Below, one piece after another: positions 41,153-49,198 of a stretch of 64,000 nucleotides of DNA (the first letter of the stretch is position 1; each line of letters opens with the position of its first letter). The stretch is taken from contig OZ253540.1 in assembly GCA_965262485.1 (NCBI GenBank), positions 806,001 to 870,000 of the forward strand, read 5' to 3'. Source of the DNA: Bin87 sp965262485. Lineage in GTDB: Bacteria > Chloroflexota > Dehalococcoidia > Lucifugimonadales > UBA3495. The position numbers and the translations under genes were made by a program. The notes under the pieces were generated by a model, which saw nothing but the letters and a program-made list of their open reading frames with translations, searched no databases and was not told the origin of the DNA.

Positions 41153-43258
41153 TTGACACAGCCAGACACATCCCGCGAACCGCGATTTCCTTTCACGGCC
41201 ATCGTCGGCCAGCGGTCGATGAAGCGGGCACTGTTGCTCAACGCTATCAACCCCCGCATTGGCGGCGTGTTGATCCGGGGCAAAAAGGGCACCGCCAAGA
41301 GCACCGCCGTTCGTTCGTTGGCGGCGTTGTTGCCCGAAGTGCCGGTGGTTACCGGGTGTCAATACAGTTGCCTGCCCAACGCTCCCCAACCGGTCTGCCA
41401 GTGGTGTCAGCAGGAAGCCGGCGGCGCAGGCATCGCGGCGCTGCGGCAGGTGCGTATCGTGGACTTGCCCGTTGGCGCTACTGAAGACCGCCTGGTGGGT
41501 TCGTTGGACATTGAGCAGGCGATCAAAACCGGCGAAAAGAATTTCGAACCGGGCCTGATCGCAGTGGCCCATCGAGGCATCCTCTACATCGACGAGGTCA
41601 ATCTGCTCAACGACCACCTGGTGGACGTATTGCTGGACGCCGCTGCATTGGGCCGCAACTACGTTGAGCGGGAGGGCGTGTCGGTCAGCCACGAAGCCGA
41701 ATTCATGCTGGTGGGCACGATGAACCCCGAGGAGGGCGACCTGCGCCCGCAGCTGCTGGACCGGTTCGGCCTGGCCGTGGAAGTGGACGGCGTGTTCGAG
41801 CCCGCCGAACGGCGGGAAGTCGTGCGCCGCCGCATCGCTTACGAAGCCGAACCCTTCGGATTCATGGATGGTTGGGATGAAGCGGAGCAGTTGGAGCGTT
41901 CTCGCATCATCAGCAGCCAGGAGCGGTTGCCGTCGGTGGTAGTGCCGGATGAAATCCTGGAACTCATCACCGACATTTGCGCCGAGTATCAGGTGGACGG
42001 CCTCCGGGGCGACATTGTGATGTACAAAACCGCCAGCACCATTGCCGCCTACGAAGGCCGCACCGTGGTGGACGTCGAAGACGTGCGGGAAGCGGCGTTG
42101 ATGGCATTGTTGCACCGCCAGCGGCGTCTGCCGTTCCAGCAGCCTCACCTGGTTACCGAACAGTTGGATAACATGCTGGAAGAATTCCAGAATCAGGCGC
42201 GGGACCGGGAATCTTCCGACGGCAGTGATTCCGGCGACGATGACCGTAACGACGGCGAAAGCGATAGAAGTCCCGAACCCCCTGAAGCCGATCCCCCCGA
42301 TGATGCTGACGAACCCGATGCCGAGCAACCCGATGCCACGGCGGGGAGTACCGGCGATGAATGGTTCGAGGTAGGCGACCCCTACGCAGTCCAGAACCTG
42401 CAGGTACAACCCCCGGACCGTCGCGCGCGGCGAGGAGCGGGCCGCCGGGCCACCACAATCAGCGGCGATTCTTCCGGTCGCTACGTTGGTTCCCGCGAGC
42501 CATCGGGTCCGGTTACCGATCTGGCGTTGGACGCAACTCTCCGCGTGGCCGCTCCTCACCAACGAACCCGCCGGGAAACTGCCGGCCCGGACGCGGCGAC
42601 TCTGCTCATCGAGCCGTGGGACATTCGACAGAAAGTGCGCGAAACCCACACCGGCAGTCTGATCCTGTTCGTGGCCGATGCCAGCGGCTCCATGGGCGCC
42701 CAGCGCCGCATGGTAGCGGTGAAGGGCGCAGTGATGTCGCTTCTGATGGATGCTTACCAGCGGCGTGACCGCGTTGGGTTGATCGCCTTTCGCGGTACTT
42801 CCGCTCACCTGCTGTTGCCGCCCACCGGCAGCGTCGAGATGGCCCAATGGCACTTGCAGGATATGCCCACCGGCGGACGCACACCGTTGTCCCACGGGCT
42901 TTACCTGGCGATGGAAACACTGGAACGGGAGCGATTGAAAGACCGGGACGTACTCCCGTTGCTCATATTGCTGTCCGACGGACGGGCCAACGTGAACCTG
43001 GCCGGCGAACAGCGCAGCTCGGGGCAATTGATCCTGGACGAGGTGAAGGGTCTGGCAACTACGGTTGCAGAGGCTAGAATTCCCGCCGTTGTGATCGATA
43101 CCGAGCAGGGCTTCATAAAGCTGGAGTTGGCCAAAGACATCGCCGAAGCCATGTCCGCCCGATACATCAAGCTGGACGATTTGGCTGCCGACCACATTGC
43201 CAACGCCGCCCGCGACGAGTTGCCCGCCCAGGGCCTGGCAGACCCTGTGATAACATAA
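41153..43258 (+). CDS. ChlI-ChlD-type AAA+/VWA chelatase subunit (cobaltochelatase partner of CobN)
   Basis: 701 residues from TTG 41153 (GAGG before it). Residues 1-340 are an AAA+ ATPase: FTAIVGQRSMKRALLLNA, Walker A GKKGTAKST near 45, Walker B ILYIDEVNLL near 143, and the arginine finger region PQLLDRFGL near 200. An acidic Pro/Asp-rich linker spans about 345-430. The VWA domain has the MIDAS motif VADASGSMGA near 508. ATPase and VWA parts, which are separate in CobS/CobT, are joined here as in BchD/ChlD-type proteins. Next to cobN it most likely powers cobalt insertion rather than magnesium insertion, since no bacteriochlorophyll genes are seen. Confidence 0.9.
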   Translation: MTQPDTSREPRFPFTAIVGQRSMKRALLLNAINPRIGGVLIRGKKGTAKSTAVRSLAALLPEVPVVTGCQYSCLPNAPQPVCQWCQQEAGGAGIAALRQVRIVDLPVGATEDRLVGSLDIEQAIKTGEKNFEPGLIAVAHRGILYIDEVNLLNDHLVDVLLDAAALGRNYVEREGVSVSHEAEFMLVGTMNPEEGDLRPQLLDRFGLAVEVDGVFEPAERREVVRRRIAYEAEPFGFMDGWDEAEQLERSRIISSQERLPSVVVPDEILELITDICAEYQVDGLRGDIVMYKTASTIAAYEGRTVVDVEDVREAALMALLHRQRRLPFQQPHLVTEQLDNMLEEFQNQARDRESSDGSDSGDDDRNDGESDRSPEPPEADPPDDADEPDAEQPDATAGSTGDEWFEVGDPYAVQNLQVQPPDRRARRGAGRRATTISGDSSGRYVGSREPSGPVTDLALDATLRVAAPHQRTRRETAGPDAATLLIEPWDIRQKVRETHTGSLILFVADASGSMGAQRRMVAVKGAVMSLLMDAYQRRDRVGLIAFRGTSAHLLLPPTGSVEMAQWHLQDMPTGGRTPLSHGLYLAMETLERERLKDRDVLPLLILLSDGRANVNLAGEQRSSGQLILDEVKGLATTVAEARIPAVVIDTEQGFIKLELAKDIAEAMSARYIKLDDLAADHIANAARDELPAQGLADPVIT

Positions 43259-43319
43259 ATCCGGCCCGGAAACGCCGACCATGCGCGTCGGCAATCTAAC
43301 TGCCGTACCAAGGAGCAAC

Positions 43320-44639
43320 ATGCCGCGGACGTTGCCTTACGCCGATATGGATAAAATCCTGTCGTTGTCCAAACGACGGGGTTTCGTGTTCCAGTCCAGC
43401 GAGATCTACGGCGGGTTGGGTTCCACCTGGGACTATGGGCCACTGGGGGTTGAACTCAAGCGCAACGTCAAGGAAGCCTGGTGGCGCGCGGTCGTTGTGG
43501 AGCGGGACGATGTGGTGGGATTGGATGCGGCCATCCTCATGCACCCCCGTGTCTGGGAAGCCAGCGGCCACGTCGAGAATTTCTCCGATCCATTGGTGGA
43601 ATGTCGCCAGTGCCATCGCCGCTTCCGGGAAGACCAGCTGGACACCGACCGCTGCCCGGAATGCAGCGGCGAGTTAACCGAGCCCCGGCGATTCAACCTG
43701 ATGTTCCGCACGTTCATCGGGCCGGTGGAAGATTCCGGCAACGAGATATTTTTGCGACCCGAAACTGCCCAGGGCATCTTCGTCAACTTCCAGAACGTGC
43801 AAACAGCCACCCGCAAAAAGCTGCCGTTCGGGATCGGCCAGATTGGAAAGGCTTTTCGCAATGAGATTACCCCCGGCAACTTCACGTTCCGAACCAGAGA
43901 ATTCGAGCAGATGGAGGTGGAGTTCTTCGTAGAACCCGGCTCCGACGACGACTGGCTGCAACGCTGGGTACAGGATCGGTTCAACTGGTATGTAGGCTAC
44001 GGTATCCGCGCCGAAAACCTGCGCCTTCGGGAACACGCCGGCGACGAACTGGCCCACTACGCCAAGGCTACTTACGATATCGAATACCGCTTCCCCTGGG
44101 GTTGGGGTGAACTGGAAGGTATCGCCAATCGAGCCGATTTCGACCTCGCCCGCCACACTGAATTCAGCGGTCAGGACCTGTCATACTTTGACGACGCAAC
44201 CCGTGAGAGATACCTCCCTTACGTTATCGAACCCTCCGGTGGTGTGGATCGGGCCACGCTGGCTTTTTGGCTCGACAGCTACGACGAAGAACCGGACGGC
44301 AACGACACCCGCACCGTCCTGCGCCTGCATCGCGCGTTGGCTCCGGTAACCGTCGCGGTGTTGCCCCTGAGCCGGAACGAACGGCTGGCGCCCACCGCGC
44401 GCAGAGTGTACGACCTGGTGCGCCGCCGGTTTGCCTGCCAGTTCGACGACGCCCAGAGCATCGGGCGACGCTACCGTCGCCAGGACGAAATCGGCACGCC
44501 TTATTGCGTTACGGTGGACTTCGACACTATCGACGACCAGGCGGTGACCATCCGCGACCGCGACACGATGGCCCAGCAACGGGTGCCCGTCAGCCGGTTG
44601 CTGGAAGTCCTGCACGACCGGTTCGAACATGGTTGGTAG
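43320..44639 (+). CDS. glyS: Glycine-tRNA ligase (class II, alpha2 type)
   Basis: 439 residues from ATG 43320 with AAGGAG before it. Class II synthetase of the single-chain glycyl type: GFVFQSSEIYGGLGSTWDYG near residue 19, a zinc-ribbon-like insert CRQCHRRF...CPECSG near 97-120, motif 2 IGQIGKAFRNEITP near 175, FRTREFEQMEVEFFV near 194, and the C-terminal anticodon-binding domain, with APVTVAVLPL near 340. It charges tRNA-Gly. It starts 61 bases after the chelatase gene and may share its transcript. Confidence 0.95.
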   Translation: MPRTLPYADMDKILSLSKRRGFVFQSSEIYGGLGSTWDYGPLGVELKRNVKEAWWRAVVVERDDVVGLDAAILMHPRVWEASGHVENFSDPLVECRQCHRRFREDQLDTDRCPECSGELTEPRRFNLMFRTFIGPVEDSGNEIFLRPETAQGIFVNFQNVQTATRKKLPFGIGQIGKAFRNEITPGNFTFRTREFEQMEVEFFVEPGSDDDWLQRWVQDRFNWYVGYGIRAENLRLREHAGDELAHYAKATYDIEYRFPWGWGELEGIANRADFDLARHTEFSGQDLSYFDDATRERYLPYVIEPSGGVDRATLAFWLDSYDEEPDGNDTRTVLRLHRALAPVTVAVLPLSRNERLAPTARRVYDLVRRRFACQFDDAQSIGRRYRRQDEIGTPYCVTVDFDTIDDQAVTIRDRDTMAQQRVPVSRLLEVLHDRFEHGW

Positions 44640-44688
44640 GATCTATCTAAGATCCCACCACAGCGGGGCGGAGAGTTATGATGTTTGA

Positions 44689-44808
44689 ATGGTGGCAGGT
44701 CTTGCGCTCATCATCGCAGGGGTCGCCGCGATCGTAGCTATTCGGCTTACAATGACGTTTAACGTAAATCAGTGGATGCAATCTCGTAGGGACCGCCAAG
44801 CGGTGTAG
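44689..44808 (+). CDS. Possible 39-residue single-helix membrane protein
   Basis: ATG 44689 to TAG 44808. The first 20 residues, MVAGLALIIAGVAAIVAIRL, form one clear membrane helix, followed by a basic tail (QSRRDRQ). The only ribosome site (GCGGAGAG, 44668) is about 13 bases away, which is long. No homologue recognised. The rest of 44640-44878 shows no other feature. Confidence 0.35.
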   Translation: MVAGLALIIAGVAAIVAIRLTMTFNVNQWMQSRRDRQAV

Positions 44809-44878
44809 TCAGCACCCGTTTGATTTGTCTGCATAACCGGGCTACCTCAAATAATGTCCTTACGGCAGAGGTAATATA

Positions 44879-46372
44879 ATGACCTTGCCCAACTTCGCCA
44901 ATCGCACACTGTATCACGGCGATAACTTGGGGTTTTTGCGCGGGATGAACAGCGGCACGGTGCAGTTGATTGCTACCGACCCGCCGTTCAACAAGAACAA
45001 GGACTTTCACGCCACCCCCGACAGCCTGGCCGCCGGCGCCGGGTTCCAGGACCGCTGGCGCTGGGATAAAGACGTTCACCCGGAATGGTTGGACCAGATA
45101 AAGGATGACTGGCCGGGCATCTGGTCAGTCGTCGAATCGGCAAAAGTCAGCTATGGGATGGATATGGCGGCCTTTCTGGTTTTTATGGCCGTCCGCTTGG
45201 TTGAAATGCGCCGCATCCTTACCGATGACGGCAGCATCTATCTGCAATGCGACCCTACCGCCAGCCACTACCTGAAAGCTCTGCTGGACGCCATTTTCGG
45301 GCGGGAGAACTTCCGCAGCGAAATCACCTGGCGACGCACTAACGCCAAAGGTTTAGCGTTCAAGAGCTATCCGAATAATCACGACACCATATTCTATTAT
45401 TCCAAAGCTGGAAAATTTACCTGGAATCGTCCCTTTCGTCCCCATGACCCGGATTATGTGCAGAAATTCTACCGCCACGTAGAACCCGAAACCGGCCGCC
45501 GCTATCGCCTTGCCGACCTTACTAATCCCAACCGGGACCGGCCCAACCTGACCTACGAATGGAATGGCCATACCCGGGTCTGGCGCTGGACGAAAGAACG
45601 AATGCAGAAGGCCCACGACAACGGGCTGATTCATTATTCTCCAACCGGGCTGGCCAACCAGAAGCGTTATCTTGACGAAATGAAAGGCACTCCGGTTGAT
45701 ACCATTTGGGATGACATCAAGCCGGTGCAAGCGAAATCCAAAGAGAGTACCGGATACCCAACGCAGAAACCGCTGGCGCTCTATGAACGCATCATCGCCG
45801 CCAGCAGCAACTCCGACGATTGGGTGCTTGACCCCTTTGCCGGTTGCGCCACAACGCCGGTTGCCGCCGAACACCTGGGGCGCAAATGGGTAGGCATTGA
45901 CATCTGGGACAAGGCACACCAAACCGTCTTGGAGCGTCTGCATAGTGAGGGGCTAATCACGGCGGACGGCAAAGACCGCGGGCCGACGCAGCCAACGCTG
46001 GCCGGCGGCGACGTTCACTATGTCACCGCGCCGCTGCTGCGCACCGACAATAACGAAACCGCCATCCCCTACCTCAAAGTCAAAGTCCGTTTCCCCGAAC
46101 CTCCCGGCCCCAAACTTTCCCGCGACCAAATCTTTAACATCCTCATTGAGCAACACGGCGTTGTGTGCCGCGGCTGCGACCGCCGCTTCGACGACCCACT
46201 CTATCTCGAACTGGACCACAACACACCCCGCTCCGACGGCGGCATCAATCATATCTCCAACCGCGTCCTGCTCTGCAGCCCATGCAACCGGATCAAATCC
46301 AACACGCTGACCCTCTCCGGCCTGCGCCGCGAAAACCAGCGGCGGGGGCGGATGGCCGGGCAGGTGGGCTGA
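44879..46372 (+). CDS. DNA methyltransferase (beta class) fused to HNH endonuclease domain
   Basis: 497 residues from ATG 44879. Catalytic motif IV DPPF near residue 35 precedes motif I LDPFAGCATTPVAAEHLG near 316, the order of beta-class N6-adenine/N4-cytosine methyltransferases. The region between (residues about 140-260) should carry the target-recognition part. Residues about 428-480 are an HNH nuclease: CRGCDRRF, LELDHNTPRSDGG, LCSPCNRIKSN, including the zinc Cys pairs. No separate restriction gene is adjacent. One chain could both modify and cut DNA; alternatively the HNH part acts on other substrates. Confidence 0.9.
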   Translation: MTLPNFANRTLYHGDNLGFLRGMNSGTVQLIATDPPFNKNKDFHATPDSLAAGAGFQDRWRWDKDVHPEWLDQIKDDWPGIWSVVESAKVSYGMDMAAFLVFMAVRLVEMRRILTDDGSIYLQCDPTASHYLKALLDAIFGRENFRSEITWRRTNAKGLAFKSYPNNHDTIFYYSKAGKFTWNRPFRPHDPDYVQKFYRHVEPETGRRYRLADLTNPNRDRPNLTYEWNGHTRVWRWTKERMQKAHDNGLIHYSPTGLANQKRYLDEMKGTPVDTIWDDIKPVQAKSKESTGYPTQKPLALYERIIAASSNSDDWVLDPFAGCATTPVAAEHLGRKWVGIDIWDKAHQTVLERLHSEGLITADGKDRGPTQPTLAGGDVHYVTAPLLRTDNNETAIPYLKVKVRFPEPPGPKLSRDQIFNILIEQHGVVCRGCDRRFDDPLYLELDHNTPRSDGGINHISNRVLLCSPCNRIKSNTLTLSGLRRENQRRGRMAGQVG

Positions 46373-46394
46373 CCGGGATAATCATTCAGCTATT

Positions 46395-47213
46395 ATGCCG
46401 CCCACCATCGTCGCCCAAATGCTGCGCACCGGCCTTTACACCCGCATCATCGGGCGAAGTATCCGCTTCTACCAGGCAACCGGCTCAACAATGGATGACG
46501 CCGGTCAGCTGGCCCGCAACGGCGCCGATGCCGGCTTGGTGGTCGTTGCCGAAACCCAAAGCGCCAGTCGGGGCCGGCAGGGCCGCCGCTGGATATCTCA
46601 GGCGGGCAACCTCTATTTCTCGGTACTGTTGTATCCGGATACCAACGCCCTTCCCCTCCTCAATCCGTTGGCCGGCATCGCCGTCGCCAGGGCGATTCGC
46701 CAGGTAATCGGCATTGTGCCTGCCATCAAGTGGCCTAATGACATAATGATCGAGGGCCGTAAAGTGGCTGGCATCCTGGCCGAGACAGCGGTCGCCGGCT
46801 CTCAGATTCAATACGCCATCATCGGCATCGGCATCAACGTGACGATGGACGTGTCGGAAGCTGCCGAAATCGCGGAGACTGCGGGCAGCCTGAATCAATA
46901 CGCAGCTGGCGAAATCGACCGGCCCGAGTTGTTGCGGCGAATCCTACAGCACATGGACGCATTGTACCTGGATATTCAAAGAGGACGCTCTCCCATACCC
47001 GAGTGGCGCCGGTGGCTGGACACTTTGGGTCAACGCGTCACCGTAACCCATCACGGCAGCGACACCACCGGCGTTGCCGAGGACATCGACGAATCCGGCA
47101 ACCTGCTGTTGCGCGACGACGCGGGCAATCTGTTGACCCTCACCGCCGGAGATATTACCCTACGAACCAATGATAAAGTCCCTCTCCCCGCTGCGGGAGA
47201 GGGGTTGGGGTGA
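46395..47213 (+). CDS. birA: Biotin-[acetyl-CoA-carboxylase] ligase
   Basis: 272 residues from ATG 46395. Biotin protein ligase core: STMDDAGQLARNGADAGLVV near residue 31, RGRQGRRWISQAGNLYFS near 57, IKWPNDIMIEGRKVAGILAE near 110 and a C-terminal SH3-like domain from about residue 215. It attaches biotin to carboxylases via biotinyl-AMP. There is no N-terminal HTH, so it is not a repressor. The last codons (KVPLPAAGEGLG, stop) come from a GGGAGAGGGGTTGGGGTGAGG repeat that has run into the gene end. Confidence 0.93.
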   Translation: MPPTIVAQMLRTGLYTRIIGRSIRFYQATGSTMDDAGQLARNGADAGLVVVAETQSASRGRQGRRWISQAGNLYFSVLLYPDTNALPLLNPLAGIAVARAIRQVIGIVPAIKWPNDIMIEGRKVAGILAETAVAGSQIQYAIIGIGINVTMDVSEAAEIAETAGSLNQYAAGEIDRPELLRRILQHMDALYLDIQRGRSPIPEWRRWLDTLGQRVTVTHHGSDTTGVAEDIDESGNLLLRDDAGNLLTLTAGDITLRTNDKVPLPAAGEGLG

Positions 47214-47217
47214 GGGG
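47168..47217. repeat. GGGAGAGGGGTTGGGGTGAGGG-type repeat forming the birA 3' end
   Basis: CCAATGATAAAGTCCCTCTCC and the GGGAGAGGGGTTGGGGTGAG tail. The birA stop TGA (47211-47213) lies inside the repeat. Compare 28298-28338, where the same repeat lies between two genes. Confidence 0.8.
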
Positions 47218-47225
47218 CGTATCCG

Positions 47226-48035
47226 ATGCTTGAAAATCTGAACCTGGATGGCAAGGTGGTGGTAATCACCGGCGGCGGTACCGGCCTCGGGCTGGAAATG
47301 GTGCGCGCCCTGACGCGGTCTGGAGCCAACCTAGCTATCGCCGGCAGACGGCCCGGGCCCATCGAAGCAGCTCGCGACGAAACGCTGGCTGCCGGCCAGG
47401 ATGCGATTGCCGTACCAACCGACGTGTCAAAATCGTCAGAAGTGGATGCACTAATCGAAACTGCGGTGGGCCATTTCGGGCGCATCGATGTACTTATCAA
47501 TAACGCCGCGATGGTGGCCGAAAACGTCCTGAAACCCATTTGGGAAATCACCGACGACGAATGGGAAACCGCCATGACCATCAATCTGTCCGGCGCTTTC
47601 TACTGCGCTCGGGCGGCGGCAAAACCCATGGCAGACGCCGGGAAAGGCAAAATCGTTAACGTAGCATCCGGATTCGGCCTGCGCGGTGGCCGGGACATTT
47701 ACATGTACTGCTGTTCCAAGGGCGGCGTTATTCAACTCACCAGGGTGTTGTCTTTTAGCCTGGCGCGGTACGGCATAACCGCCAACAGTATCGTGCCGGG
47801 ATTCATTCCTACCATCGACCCCAGCGCCGCGATCAACCGCACCCTGCCTCAGTCTGGAGATTTTCTCCCTTCCGGTAAACTGGGACGTCCTGAAGAGCTG
47901 GGCCCAATCGCGGTATTCCTGTCCTCCGACGCCTCCGACTACATGACCGGCGAAATGTTCATCCTTGACGGCGGTGGGTTGGCGGCGGGCATCGCCCCAA
48001 CCGGGCACGCCCCGCTGGCGCCCCTGGAAATCTAG
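47226..48035 (+). CDS. SDR family oxidoreductase
   Basis: 269 residues from ATG 47226. Classical SDR: TGGGTGLGLEMVRAL near residue 17, NNAAMVAE near 93, and active-site Tyr/Lys in MYCCSKGGVIQLTR near 160. The C-terminus is DYMTGEMFILDGGGLAAGI. Substrate unknown; the NNAA pattern and gene pairing suggest a dehydrogenase/ketoreductase. It is followed after 7 bases by a second, aberrant SDR, so the two may form a hetero-oligomer. Confidence 0.85.
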   Translation: MLENLNLDGKVVVITGGGTGLGLEMVRALTRSGANLAIAGRRPGPIEAARDETLAAGQDAIAVPTDVSKSSEVDALIETAVGHFGRIDVLINNAAMVAENVLKPIWEITDDEWETAMTINLSGAFYCARAAAKPMADAGKGKIVNVASGFGLRGGRDIYMYCCSKGGVIQLTRVLSFSLARYGITANSIVPGFIPTIDPSAAINRTLPQSGDFLPSGKLGRPEELGPIAVFLSSDASDYMTGEMFILDGGGLAAGIAPTGHAPLAPLEI

Positions 48036-48042
48036 GAGACTG

Positions 48043-48807
48043 ATGGCGCTGCCTGTTGAATTTGACCTGACCGGACGCACGGCCATCGTCGCCAGCGCCG
48101 GGGGCAACGAAACGCCCCATCTGGCGGCGGCCCTGGCCGAGGCCGGCGCCAGTGTGTTTGCCGTGGCTCGCCACCAGGAAGCCCTCGATGCGATATGCCA
48201 GCAGGTGGAGTCTTCGGTTGGCGCCAGCGCTCACGGCTACGCCGGGTCATGGGATTCTCCCGATGGTATTGCTGGGCTGACTGCCGCGTTCCATGCCCAG
48301 CACGACCGGGCCGACATCCTGGTGAATGACACGCGCAGTTTTTTCGCCAAGCCCGCAGCGGATATTACGGTTGACGAATGGGACGAACTGCATCGCCGCA
48401 ACGTGCGCGCAACATTTTTGCTCTGCCAGGCAGTGGGACGGCAAATGCTGGCCCAGCGATACGGTCGGATCGTCAACGTGATTTCCAGCCTGGCCGAGCG
48501 CGGCATCCACAACTGCTCGGCGTTCAGCGCCACCCAGTCGGCGGTGCTGTCACTGACCCGTTCGTTGGCCGTGGAATGGGGACGCAGCGAAATCAGGGTC
48601 AATGCTATCGGCTCCGGTTGGTCCACCGCAGAAGACATACCGTTGGAGGCGCAACTCGAAGAATTGCTGGTTAGGTACACGCCCTTGCGTCGTAAGGGAC
48701 ACCCGCGAGACCTGGCGGCTTTGCTGGTATTCCTGTGTTCCGAGTACTGCGACTACCCAACCGGCCAACCCATCTACATCGATGGCGGGTTAAACGCCCA
48801 TCCGTGA
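48043..48807 (+). CDS. SDR-fold protein lacking catalytic residues (probable pseudoenzyme)
   Basis: 254 residues from ATG 48043. The SDR fold is plain from NVISSLAERG, SLTRSLAVEWGRSEIRVNAI and the C-terminal FLCSEYCDYPTGQPIYIDGG. The active-site Tyr-x-x-x-Lys reads AFSATQ: Tyr is Phe and Lys is Gln. The cofactor Gly-rich loop is also changed (ASAGGNETPHLAAA in place of TGxxxGxG). It should not carry out normal SDR chemistry. The gene follows a catalytically normal SDR with 7 bases between, so it may be its structural or regulatory partner. Confidence 0.85.
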   Translation: MALPVEFDLTGRTAIVASAGGNETPHLAAALAEAGASVFAVARHQEALDAICQQVESSVGASAHGYAGSWDSPDGIAGLTAAFHAQHDRADILVNDTRSFFAKPAADITVDEWDELHRRNVRATFLLCQAVGRQMLAQRYGRIVNVISSLAERGIHNCSAFSATQSAVLSLTRSLAVEWGRSEIRVNAIGSGWSTAEDIPLEAQLEELLVRYTPLRRKGHPRDLAALLVFLCSEYCDYPTGQPIYIDGGLNAHP

Positions 48808-48813
48808 CCGGGG
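48804..48813. repeat. Target repeat T1, locus 2
   Basis: GTGACCGGGG, left flank of the family-A element. Related copies: CTGATCGGG at 48971-48979 and GTGATCGGG at 49144-49152. Confidence 0.65.
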
Positions 48814-48970
48814 CAGGGCCTTTCGGTTGTCATTGCGAGGAGCGCAGCGACGTGGCAATCTCGTTGAGGTTGAGCACGTGCCGGGGAACCATCATTGCTA
48901 CGGTGACGAGATTGCCACCCCCGTATCAAGTACGGGGTCGCAATGACATGAGGAAAACCGAAAGGCCCTG
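48814..48970. mobile_element. MITE-like element, family A (copy 2)
   Basis: 157 bp with CAGGGCCTTTCGGTT (48814-48828) and its exact inverse AACCGAAAGGCCCTG (48956-48970). The interior is a repeat F-type palindrome (TCATTGCGAGGAGCGCAGCG...). The flanks are degenerate: GTGACCGGGG and CTGATCGGGC, 7 of 10 identical. Confidence 0.85.
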
Positions 48971-48979
48971 CTGATCGGG

Positions 48980-49143
48980 CAGAGCAATCGCATTTGGATT
49001 GAATCACACTCGTCATTCCCGCGAAAGCGGGAATCCAGTGCTCCAAGTCGGCTGTTTCGCTGAGAAAATTGAGCATTTGAGGCTATCTGGACTCCTGCTT
49101 CCGCAGGAGTGACGAAGGCGGGGTTTCTAATGCGATTGCCCTG
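48980..49143. mobile_element. MITE-like element, family A' (CAGRGCAATCGCATT ends)
   Basis: 164 bp bounded by CAGAGCAATCGCATT (48980-48994) and AATGCGATTGCCCTG (49129-49143), 14 of 15 complementary. The interior holds CATTCCCGCGAAAGCGGGAA and CTCCTGC/GCAGGAG palindromes. Flanks CTGATCGGG (48971-48979) and GTGATCGGG (49144-49152) differ at one position. It shares its left flank with the family-A element. Confidence 0.75.
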
Positions 49144-49198
49144 GTGATCGGGTCCAGCCTGGAACGCCGGGTATCCAGTGGTGATACAATATCTGCCG

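Noticed and set aside
41153..43258. Magnesium chelatase for (bacterio)chlorophyll
   Set aside because: The fold is shared with BchD/ChlD, but the gene follows a cobalamin riboswitch, cobN and cobalt transporter genes, and no chlorophyll gene is seen.
41117..43321. A 734-codon open frame antisense to the chelatase subunit gene
   Set aside because: The plus-strand protein has complete Walker and MIDAS motifs; the antisense frame has none.
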